From DASUCS01 sp041166365 (GTDB lineage: Bacteria > Actinomycetota > Acidimicrobiia > Acidimicrobiales > JACDCH01), in the NCBI GenBank assembly GCA_041166365.1, contig JBEEFX010000178.1, positions 1 to 7,321 of the forward strand: a stretch of 7,321 nt of DNA, read 5' to 3'. The notes beneath the pieces are model-generated. The model was not told the DNA's origin. It did no database searches and saw only the letters and a program-made list of their open reading frames with translations. Numbering within the stretch: position 1 is the first letter of the stretch; each line of letters starts with the position of its first letter. A program made the translations under genes and the position numbers. Shown piece by piece: positions 1-5,619 of this stretch.

Positions 1-36
1 GCCGAGAAGCGCAAGCCGAACTGGCAGAACAAGTGA
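1..36 (+). CDS. C-terminal end of an upstream gene, possibly enoyl-CoA hydratase/isomerase (partial)
   Basis: The first 36 bases read in frame 1 as eleven residues, AEKRKPNWQNK, followed by TGA at 34-36. An EKRKP-x-W pattern just before the stop is typical of enoyl-CoA hydratase/isomerase (crotonase) proteins, whose last helix often ends in a similar basic, proline- and tryptophan-containing tail. That would fit the thiolase-like gene starting 45 bases downstream on the same strand. Only eleven residues are visible, so the family call is a guess from the tail motif, while the presence of a gene end is fairly secure. The following gap, 37-81, is GC-rich and contains a small 5-bp stem (38-42 with 51-55) and no obvious promoter. 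Confidence 0.4.
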   Translation, partial: AEKRKPNWQNK

Positions 37-81
37 TCCGGCGAACGCCTGCCGGGCGCGCGAGCGCGGGCGAGCGGTGAC

Positions 82-1581
82 ATGACCACGGATGCCCGCA
101 GTCCATGCATCATCGGTGTGGCGCAGATGGTGTCGCGCCCGGAGGACGGGCCGGCCCCGGAGCCGTTGGCGATGTGGGAGCAGACGTGCCGTGAGGCGGT
201 CGCTGACGCTCGAGGATCCGGTGATGTCCTGGCTGCGGTCGAGTCGGTGCAGATCGTGTACTGCCAGTCGTGGCAGTACGACGATCCGCCGGGCCGGCTG
301 TGCGAGCGGCTGGGCATCGCACCGAGGCAGCAGTACTACTCGGGCATCGGCGGCACGACACCGCAGGTGCTCGTCGATCACGCCGCGGAAGCGATCGTCG
401 ACGGCGATCTCGACGTGGCCATCGTGTGCGGCGCCGAAGCGCTCGACACCGTCCGCCGGCTGAAGAAGACCGGCGACCGACCGCTGTGGTCGCACAAGGA
501 CCCCGAGCGCAAACCCTTTCCGTTCGAGGCTCCGTTCCATCCTGCGGAGGTGGCGCACGAGGTCTTCCAGGCGTACACGACGTTCGCATTGTGGGACGTC
601 GCCCGTCGCGCCCATCTCGGAATCGCGCCCGACGAGTACCGGCTCCAGATCGGCGAGCTCTTCTCGCCGATGACGCGCGTTGCCGCGGCCAACCCCCACG
701 CGTGGTTCCCGGTCGAGCGCAGCGCCGAAGAGATCATCACGGCCACGCCCGAGAACCGGATGGTGGCGTATCCCTACACGAAGTATGCGATCTCCGTGAT
801 GGACGTCGACCTCGCCGGAGCGATCGTGATCGCGTCGCATTCGGCCGCGAACCGATTGGGCGTTCCCGCGGACCAACGCGTGTACCTCCGCGGGTGGTGC
901 TACGCCACCGACCCGATCTACGTGGCCGAGCACGAACCGACGTGGGGATCGCCGGCGATGGCCGCGTCGGCGGCCGAGGCGCTGCGGGTCGCGGGCAGCA
1001 ACATCGACGACGTCGCCCACCTCGACCTGTACAGCTGCTTCCCCTCGTCGGTGTTCTTCGCCCTGGACGCGCTCGGCCTCGCACGGGACGACGCGCGCGG
1101 CGTGACCGTCACCGGCGGCCTGCCGTTCTTCGGCGGCGCCGGCAGCGACTACCTGACCCATTCGATCGCCACGATGGTCGACGTGCTCCGTGGCGACCCG
1201 GGGGCACTCGGGGTGTGCAGCGGGGTCGGCATGCACATGACCAAGCACGTGTACGGGGTGTATTCGACGACGCCGCCCGGCGATGGCGCGCCGCACCCCG
1301 ACGAGCCGGCGGTGCAGAAGCGGCTTGCGGAGCGGCCCGTCAAGATCATCCGAGACACCCACGAAGGCGCGGCGGTGATCGTGACGTACACGGTCCTCCA
1401 CGCGCGCGATGGCACGGCCGAGTGGGGCCTGCTCGTGTGCGATGTCGACGACGGCTCGCGCTGCTACGCCCGCGTGAACGACGCTGAGATGCTCGCTGAG
1501 CTCGAGAACAACGAGTGCGTAGGCCGTACTGTCGAGCTCGTGACCGAGAACAACGTGAACGGGGTGGCGCGATGGGGCTGA
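82..1581 (+). CDS. Thiolase-like protein (TLP1/SCP2-thiolase type) with extra C-terminal domain, probably not a standard thiolase
   Basis: This 499-residue protein has the thiolase fold pattern: residues 101-121 (AAEAIVDGD...VCGAEALD) match the helix and strand after the nucleophile loop, 315-324 (DLYSCFPSSV) match the NEAF region, and 345-352 (GGLPFFGG) match the GGAIAxGH region. After the thiolase core, roughly residues 405-499 form an added domain like that of mycobacterial thiolase-like protein type 1, where it is a small beta-barrel. The usual nucleophilic Cys aligns with a Gly in GGTTP (90-94), NEAF is replaced by YSCF, and the GH histidine is replaced by Gly. Only the Cys of the C-x-G loop (Cys379) remains. 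Thiolytic activity is therefore doubtful; a CoA-ligand binding or partner-dependent role in lipid or steroid metabolism is inference. Databases would probably label it acetyl-CoA acetyltransferase. The ATG at 82 has only a weak GA-rich upstream site. Confidence 0.85.
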   Translation: MTTDARSPCIIGVAQMVSRPEDGPAPEPLAMWEQTCREAVADARGSGDVLAAVESVQIVYCQSWQYDDPPGRLCERLGIAPRQQYYSGIGGTTPQVLVDHAAEAIVDGDLDVAIVCGAEALDTVRRLKKTGDRPLWSHKDPERKPFPFEAPFHPAEVAHEVFQAYTTFALWDVARRAHLGIAPDEYRLQIGELFSPMTRVAAANPHAWFPVERSAEEIITATPENRMVAYPYTKYAISVMDVDLAGAIVIASHSAANRLGVPADQRVYLRGWCYATDPIYVAEHEPTWGSPAMAASAAEALRVAGSNIDDVAHLDLYSCFPSSVFFALDALGLARDDARGVTVTGGLPFFGGAGSDYLTHSIATMVDVLRGDPGALGVCSGVGMHMTKHVYGVYSTTPPGDGAPHPDEPAVQKRLAERPVKIIRDTHEGAAVIVTYTVLHARDGTAEWGLLVCDVDDGSRCYARVNDAEMLAELENNECVGRTVELVTENNVNGVARWG

Positions 1582-2006
1582 TGACCATGACGAGGGACGA
1601 GCGCGAGGCGTTCCTGGCCGAAGCGCGGGTCGGTGTGCTCGCGGTTGCCTCTGGCGGCGCGCCTTTGCTCACCCCGATCTGGTACTCGTACGAGCCTGGC
1701 GGCGAGGTGCTCATCATCACGGGCGGCGACACGCCCAAGGCCTCGCTCCTGCACCAAGCCGGCACTGCCAGCGTGTGCGTGCAGACGGAGACCGCGCCCT
1801 ACAAGTACGTCGTCGTCGAAGGCAGTGTCACGATCGACAACGGTGTCGACGACAAGCTCCGCGCCGGCATCGCGCACCACTACCTCGGCGAAGAGCTGGG
1901 TGACAGCTACCTCCAAGCCACCGCCGATGCCGCGGCGGCGTCGGTGACGATACGGCTCACGCCCGAGCGTTGGCGCACCACCGACTTCGCCAAGCAATGG
2001 GGTTGA
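1572..2006 (+). CDS. PNPOx-like split-barrel flavin/F420-binding protein
   Basis: This 144-residue protein has the layout of the pyridoxamine 5'-phosphate oxidase-like split barrel: an N-terminal helix, a strand ending at residues 34-38 (TPIWY), a strand 46-50 (VLIIT), a GDTPKASLL segment (52-60) that usually contacts the cofactor phosphate, and a PYKYVVVEGSVTI strand (77-88). Length fits the small actinobacterial FMN- or F420-dependent oxidoreductases. The cofactor and substrate cannot be told from sequence alone. ATG 1572 was chosen because a GGGG-containing stretch lies 7-11 bases upstream; ATG 1581, which overlaps the preceding stop by one base, is the alternative. The frame stays open back to a GTG at 1515, but that extension is Arg-rich and lies inside the thiolase-like gene. 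The 10-base overlap with that gene implies cotranscription and probably translational coupling. Confidence 0.8.
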   Translation: MGLMTMTRDEREAFLAEARVGVLAVASGGAPLLTPIWYSYEPGGEVLIITGGDTPKASLLHQAGTASVCVQTETAPYKYVVVEGSVTIDNGVDDKLRAGIAHHYLGEELGDSYLQATADAAAASVTIRLTPERWRTTDFAKQWG

Positions 2007-2022
2007 CCTAGAGGCACCCCAT
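1997..2022. terminator. Possible weak bidirectional terminator hairpin between convergent genes
   Basis: ATGGGGT at 1997-2003 pairs perfectly with ACCCCAT at 2016-2022, giving a 7-bp stem with a 12-base loop. It spans the 15-base gap between two convergent genes and touches both stop codons. There is no T-run on either side, so it is not a textbook intrinsic terminator. The position is suggestive, but a stem this short could also arise by chance. Confidence 0.3.
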
Positions 2023-2603
2023 CAGGAGCGGTGCTTCTCCTTCTGGTGCTCGGCGATCTTGTCTCGCACCTTGTCGATCAAGGCCGCAAACGGACCGATG
2101 AGAACGTTGCCCATCGCGCTCTCCGGACCATGCGGGTGGGGATGCGTCGGCGCCACGCTCTCCGCCACGAGGATCGCGTCTGCCATCTCCCGCAGCTTCT
2201 GCGCGTCGACGTTCGCCTCGAGCAGCGTGAAGACCTCGGTCTCCTCGGCTTCGGCGTGCTGGAGCACGGCGGTGCGGAAGGCGGCGAACTCCTTGTCGAA
2301 GCCGTCGCCGTCGACGCCGCGCTTCTCGAGGTCGGCCAACACCTTCTTCGCCTCGGACTCCTCTTGGAGACGGGCCTTGACGACTCGTTCGGCGGCGTCA
2401 CCGAGGTGGCGGGTCTCCGGGTACACGATGATCTCTTCCGCCGTCTCGTGCATGGCCAACGTGGCTCGGATGCAGTCGAACACCTCTTGACGCTGCTCGC
2501 CGGTGCTCTGGTCGAACTCGCCGAACATCCTCTTGACCTGCTCGTGCTGCTGGCGCAGGAGCTCGGTCGCGGTGGATTGCGTTGCCGTTTCGTGGGTTGC
2601 CAT
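2022..2603 (-). CDS. Hemerythrin-like (HHE cation-binding) domain protein
   Basis: This 193-residue, mostly helical protein shows the hemerythrin-like pattern: His20 in helix 1 (QQHEQVK), a first HxxxE at His52/Glu56 (MHETAEE), and a second HxxxE at His116/Glu120 (QHAEAEE). These residues would bind a di-iron centre with roles in O2, NO or peroxide handling. The helix that normally supplies another His reads LQEESEAKK (79-87), so that ligand appears to be Ser83 or missing. The segment after residue 145 is less conserved, with an HPHPH stretch at 154-158 and a basic end. ATG 2603 is supported by AAGG (plus-strand 2611-2614) seven bases upstream. It follows the TIM-barrel gene by 38 bases on the same strand and may be read with it; a stress-response role is inference. 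No signal peptide is seen. Confidence 0.88.
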   Translation of the reverse strand: MATHETATQSTATELLRQQHEQVKRMFGEFDQSTGEQRQEVFDCIRATLAMHETAEEIIVYPETRHLGDAAERVVKARLQEESEAKKVLADLEKRGVDGDGFDKEFAAFRTAVLQHAEAEETEVFTLLEANVDAQKLREMADAILVAESVAPTHPHPHGPESAMGNVLIGPFAALIDKVRDKIAEHQKEKHRS

Positions 2604-2641
2604 GTCGGCGCCTTACCCAGGTCGCCACGGCCGTACTCAGG

Positions 2642-3385
2642 TCACTCGGCGAGAAGCGCCGACAGATAGGTGCAGCTCCGGGCCAGGGCCGAGGGGTACC
2701 CCTCCGCCTCGATGGCGGGACCGACGAGCTCGAGGTCGAACACGCCCTCGTAGCCGGCGTCGAGGACCTGCCCGATGATGCGGCGTAGCGGGATGTCGCC
2801 GTCGCCGGGCACCAGCCGGTTCGGCGTCGACAGCGTGCCGACCGCGAAGTCGCTCACTTGCACGATGCCGATGCGGTCGATGCCATCGGCGATGGTGCGC
2901 GCCAGGTCGCGCTCGGCCCAGCACGCGTTGATCTCCATGCAGACCTGGATGTCGAGCCGGCGGGCGAGGTCGATCGCGTCGCGCAACGTGTGCACGAAGC
3001 TGACGTCGTGCCGCAGCGAGTTCGTGTGCTCGAGACAGAGCGTCAGCGGCGCGGGCAGCTGCGGAGCCATGGCTTTCGCGAATGCATTCGCGGCATCGTC
3101 CCATTCGAGGTTGCCCGCCGGTCCGGTCGTGAAGACGATGGCCGGTGCGCCGAGCCGGTTGGCGAGGTCGACCCCGCGTTGGAGACCCGCGTGGCCGACG
3201 CCGATGACGTTCGCGAACTCGAGGCCGCTCGACCGCAGCAACTCGACATCGGTCTCGCCCTCGATCTTGCGCAGCGCGGCGCCGACCGTGTGGATGCCGA
3301 GCTCCTCGTAGAGCAGCACGTCGTCCGCCAGGGACTGGTTCCACGTGGAGATGCCGCTCACGCAGACCCTCGGGTGCACGTTCAC
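2642..3385 (-). CDS. Xylose isomerase-like TIM-barrel protein (sugar phosphate isomerase/epimerase family)
   Basis: With the GTG at 3385 as start, this is a 247-residue protein of the AP-endonuclease-2/xylose isomerase-like superfamily. Family marks are an early SGISTWN strand (10-16), a LCLEHTNS strand carrying Glu119, CMEINACW (149-156), a VQVSDF strand (175-180), PGDGDIPL (193-200), and FDLELVG (216-222) with Glu219. Members bind one divalent metal and isomerise or epimerise sugars, or do related chemistry; the substrate cannot be predicted. The usual Asp and His ligands after the first Glu look like Glu151 and Gln176 here. GTG 3385 makes a GTGA overlap of four bases with the stop of the upstream dehydrogenase; GTG 3379 is also possible. 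The frame stays open back to 3448, but that stretch is Arg-rich and lies inside the neighbour. Confidence 0.82.
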   Translation of the reverse strand: MNVHPRVCVSGISTWNQSLADDVLLYEELGIHTVGAALRKIEGETDVELLRSSGLEFANVIGVGHAGLQRGVDLANRLGAPAIVFTTGPAGNLEWDDAANAFAKAMAPQLPAPLTLCLEHTNSLRHDVSFVHTLRDAIDLARRLDIQVCMEINACWAERDLARTIADGIDRIGIVQVSDFAVGTLSTPNRLVPGDGDIPLRRIIGQVLDAGYEGVFDLELVGPAIEAEGYPSALARSCTYLSALLAE

Positions 3386-4143
3386 TTGAAGGATCCGCGC
3401 GCGGCGCTGCTTCCTCCGTCGAGGGGCAGCACGGAACCGGTGAGCCACCTACTCTCGGACGACGCAAGGTACACGGCCGCGTGCGCGACATCGTCCGGAG
3501 TACCCAGCCCGAGGAGGTGCATCGCCTCGCGGCGAGCACGCTCCTCGTCCGTGATGTCCGCGTCGCGCCGATCGTTGAGCACGTAGCCCGGGCTGATGGC
3601 GTTGCAGCGCACACCGTGCGCCGCTTCGTCGACGGCGATGCTGCGGGTCAGCGCCTCGAGGCCACCCTTCGCGGCGATGTAGCCGGCAAGCCCTCGGGAC
3701 GCTCGCGTCGCGGCTCTGCTCGACAGGTTGACGATCGAGCCGTGCCCGCACTCGCGCAGGTACGGCAGCGCCTCCCGGCACAAGCGGGCCGGCACGAGCA
3801 GGTCGATCTCGAGGATCGCTCGGAACAGATCGTCCGTGAGCTCGGCCACCGGGCCATCGCCCGTCGAGCCCGCCGCGTTGTTCACGAGGATGGTCAGTCG
3901 GCCGAAATGCTCGATCGCGGCTCGTACGAGCACCTCGGGCGTGCTCGGATCCTGCAGGTCGGCGCTGACGAAGCTCCCCCGCCGGTTGCAGCCCTGCACC
4001 ACCCGTTCGCCCCGTTCGCGGTCACGACCGGTGACGAGCACCGACGCGCCTTCTGCCGCGAAGCGTTGTGCGATCGCCCGGCCGATGCCCGCGGTCGAGC
4101 CGGTGATCAGCGCGACCTCGCCCTCGAGCCGTCCCGTGCCCAT
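3382..4143 (-). CDS. Short-chain dehydrogenase/reductase (SDR), classical type
   Basis: This 253-residue protein is a full-length classical SDR, an NAD(P)-dependent oxidoreductase. It shows the cofactor motif TGSTAGIG (14-21), an ADL adenine-pocket segment (61-63), NNAAG (88-92), the catalytic Ser142, Tyr155 and Lys159 with normal spacing (S-x12-Y-x3-K), SPGYV after the active site (184-188), and the late LDGG motif (241-244). Arg40 in the TGR at the end of beta-2 may favour NADP, which is inference. The helix-4 Asn of the catalytic tetrad is Asp114 here (EIDLLVP). ATG 4143 gives the usual length and places the first strand properly; the open frame upstream to 4269 is unlike SDRs. No Shine-Dalgarno is evident, so translation may be leaderless. 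It leads a likely operon with the TIM-barrel gene. Substrate unknown. Confidence 0.93.
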   Translation of the reverse strand: MGTGRLEGEVALITGSTAGIGRAIAQRFAAEGASVLVTGRDRERGERVVQGCNRRGSFVSADLQDPSTPEVLVRAAIEHFGRLTILVNNAAGSTGDGPVAELTDDLFRAILEIDLLVPARLCREALPYLRECGHGSIVNLSSRAATRASRGLAGYIAAKGGLEALTRSIAVDEAAHGVRCNAISPGYVLNDRRDADITDEERARREAMHLLGLGTPDDVAHAAVYLASSESRWLTGSVLPLDGGSSAARGSFK

Positions 4144-4149
4144 GGGCCG

Positions 4150-4155
4150 AGTATG
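4150..4155 (-). promoter_or_regulatory. Candidate -10 element for leaderless SDR transcript
   Basis: On the minus strand CATACT lies six bases before the SDR start codon. It matches TATAAT at four of six positions, including A2 and T6. With normal spacing, transcription would begin at or next to the ATG, which fits the absence of a ribosome binding site. No clear -35 is seen. This is weak evidence from one hexamer. Confidence 0.25.
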
Positions 4156-4164
4156 ACGTACGCA

Positions 4165-4183
4165 GACGCGGTGGGTCCGCGTC
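4165..4183. promoter_or_regulatory. Perfect 7-5-7 inverted repeat in divergent spacer, candidate operator
   Basis: GACGCGG (4165-4171) and CCGCGTC (4177-4183) are exact reverse complements separated by TGGGT. The repeat is central in the 53-base spacer between the SDR and the divergent membrane protein gene. Its arm and spacer lengths fit a dimeric regulator site that could act on both genes. It could also form an RNA hairpin in the plus-strand leader. No regulator gene is visible in the window. Confidence 0.4.
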
Positions 4184-4189
4184 GGGGCC

Positions 4190-4195
4190 AGGAGA
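4190..4195 (+). promoter_or_regulatory. AGGAGA ribosome-binding-like site placed very close to a TTG
   Basis: AGGAGA at 4190-4195 is the best Shine-Dalgarno match noticed in the window, but the first in-frame start, TTG 4197, lies only one or two bases after it, closer than usual. The next in-frame candidates, TTG 4212, GTG 4239 and GTG 4284, are too far away. Either TTG 4197 is used with poor spacing or the match is fortuitous. Confidence 0.3.
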
Positions 4196-4196
4196 A

Positions 4197-5132
4197 TTGT
4201 CTCCGCAGGCGTTGCCTCCGGAGCAGCACGTTGCGCCTGTGGTCGCCTCGCCTGTCGGCTCGGCTCCATGTCAGTATTGCTTCGTGCGGGAGGTCTGGGG
4301 CACCGTCGGCGGCCGCTGGTACGTCACGATCTTCGGCATCACGTTCGTCTGGTGTGCCGTCCGGCAACTCGGCTGGCGACGCACGTTGCTCTACGCCGTG
4401 ACCGCCGTCGGCGTCGGCGGCCTCGCCGAGAACGGCTCGGTGCACCTCGGCGTCCCGTACACGCGCTACGCGTTCAACGACGCGCTACGGGGCAAGGAGC
4501 TCTTTCTCGGCGATGTTCCGCTGATGGTGCCGCTCAGCTACACGTTCATGGCGTACTTCGCTTTCGCCGGCGGCCGACTGCTGGCCTCGGGCCCGTTCCG
4601 GACGCGAGCGGTGCGGCCCTGGCACGAGTGGTTGCTCGCGTTGATGCTCGCGGTGTGGGCGCTGTGGATCCTCGACCCCGTGTCGCGGCTGGGCGACGAG
4701 TTCTATCTCGGTGAGCTCTTCCGGTACGAGGGGCCGGGCTTCTGGTTCGGTCTCCCGACCGGCAGCCAGATCGGATTCGCAGCGACCGCGGCGATCCTGC
4801 TCGCGGTGCTCTTCCGCATGGATCGCGCCGCGCCCGACCTGCCTGTCGACGGATTACGCCACCACCCGCACCTGCCCGCGCTGCTGACGTATCACGGGCA
4901 GGTGTTCCACATGGCGGTCGTGGCATTCTGGATCGGCGCGCCCACGATCGGAGGCGCGGCCATCTTGATCTGGGTGCCGGCCGCGTGCATGACCGCCGTC
5001 TACTGGAGCCGGTTGCGGATCACCAGGGACGGCCGTACCGATCTCGGTAGGTCGACTCCGAGACCGCGCGCCGTCGAGGAGGCCCGAGCGGCCGTGCCGG
5101 CCGGCCGAGGGGAACGACCGCCATCGGGGTGA
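4197..5132 (+). CDS. Multi-pass membrane protein, carotenoid biosynthesis-like (DUF422/CruF family)
   Basis: Up to 311 residues, with about six or seven hydrophobic segments at roughly 41-58, 63-77, 107-130, 144-161, 188-207, 233-250 and 252-271. The pattern ENG..HLGVPYTRY (78-91), GDVPLMVPLSY (105-115), ILDP (158-161) and GFWFGLPTGSQIGF (181-194) resembles the DUF422 family, which includes the CruF-type carotenoid 1',2'-hydratases. The call rests on remembered motifs and topology, so it could be another membrane family. No other carotenoid gene is in view. The start is uncertain: TTG 4197 follows an AGGAGA site too closely, while GTG 4239 or GTG 4284 would give a protein starting nearer the first membrane segment. 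The last 36 residues are a charged, Arg/Pro-rich tail encoded opposite the nitroreductase gene, beginning just after the final membrane segment. Confidence 0.68.
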   Translation: MSPQALPPEQHVAPVVASPVGSAPCQYCFVREVWGTVGGRWYVTIFGITFVWCAVRQLGWRRTLLYAVTAVGVGGLAENGSVHLGVPYTRYAFNDALRGKELFLGDVPLMVPLSYTFMAYFAFAGGRLLASGPFRTRAVRPWHEWLLALMLAVWALWILDPVSRLGDEFYLGELFRYEGPGFWFGLPTGSQIGFAATAAILLAVLFRMDRAAPDLPVDGLRHHPHLPALLTYHGQVFHMAVVAFWIGAPTIGGAAILIWVPAACMTAVYWSRLRITRDGRTDLGRSTPRPRAVEEARAAVPAGRGERPPSG

Positions 5133-5619
5133 TGTGCTCCGGCAGGTCGAGGATGGCGCGCAGGTCGTCGCCGGCCGCGGCGGTCAGCGTCGTCAGCGCC
5201 GAGCCGTAGCCCAACGAACCGGCCGCCAGCAGCAGGTTCTGCACGGCGGGGAAGATCGACGACGCCACCGCCTTCGGATGGACACCCGACGTCGTGTCCG
5301 CGGCGATCACCACGACCGCCGGCGCGCCGCCGAGCCCGCGCTCGATCCCGGCGTCGACGTCGGAGGCGAGCTCCGCGTCGAGGCGAGCCATTGCCTGATC
5401 GCGCGCGCCCGCGTTCCACACCCGCTGCGTCAGCTCGCTCAACTGCGCGCGTGTCGCGTCGTCACGTACGACCACGAACACCCACGGCTGCGCGTTCTCC
5501 GCGCTCGGCGCGTGCGTCGCCGCCTCGAGGATCTTCTCGATGTCGTCGTCCGGGACCGGTTCGTCGCTGAAGTCGCGGCACGCGCGTTGGCGCAGAGCGA
5601 CCTCGAAGAAGTCAGCCAT
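5020..5619 (-). CDS. Nitroreductase family FMN-dependent oxidoreductase
   Basis: This 199-residue protein has the nitroreductase-fold hallmarks: an Arg-rich N-terminal FMN phosphate-binding segment (RQRACRDF, 10-17), APSAENAQPW (37-46), which corresponds to APSxxNxQPW, the helix PAVQNLLLAAGSLGYGS (124-140), and the late PMAVVPLGRPA strand (165-175) before an RYG-type tail. Such enzymes use FMN and NAD(P)H to reduce nitro compounds, quinones, enones or other acceptors; some act in cofactor or natural-product chemistry. The substrate is unknown. Length is normal. ATG 5619 overlaps the stop of the preceding gene by eight bases, which implies translational coupling. Its last 36 codons lie opposite the 3' end of the convergent membrane protein gene, yet they encode family-typical residues, so this gene end is the more credible of the two. 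Confidence 0.9.
   Translation of the reverse strand: MADFFEVALRQRACRDFSDEPVPDDDIEKILEAATHAPSAENAQPWVFVVVRDDATRAQLSELTQRVWNAGARDQAMARLDAELASDVDAGIERGLGGAPAVVVIAADTTSGVHPKAVASSIFPAVQNLLLAAGSLGYGSALTTLTAAAGDDLRAILDLPEHITPMAVVPLGRPARPLGPPRRRAVSESTYRDRYGRPW

Noticed and set aside
37..81. GC-rich gap with a 5-bp stem and GCG-type repeats after the first stop codon
   Set aside because: Too short and low in complexity to call a terminator or regulatory element.
270..1487. Long plus-strand open frame of about 405 codons inside the thiolase-like gene
   Set aside because: Its product is dominated by Arg, Gly and Pro with no domain pattern; it is the expected out-of-frame shadow of a GC-rich gene.
1515..1571. 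GTG start at 1515 extending the split-barrel protein by 19 residues
   Set aside because: The extension is Arg-rich, lies wholly in the preceding gene, and has no counterpart in the split-barrel fold; ATG 1572 or 1581 is better.
2604..2641. Two CAGGTC copies in the gap between the hemerythrin and TIM-barrel genes
   Set aside because: Six-base direct repeats with no further symmetry are likely chance in GC-rich DNA.
2637..3614. Minus-strand open frame of about 325 codons across the TIM-barrel and SDR genes
   Set aside because: Low-complexity Arg/Ala-rich product in another frame, overlapping two genes with clear family motifs.
3481..4401. Plus-strand open frame of about 306 codons opposite the SDR
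   Set aside because: Antisense shadow with no recognisable domain; the SDR on the other strand has a complete motif set.
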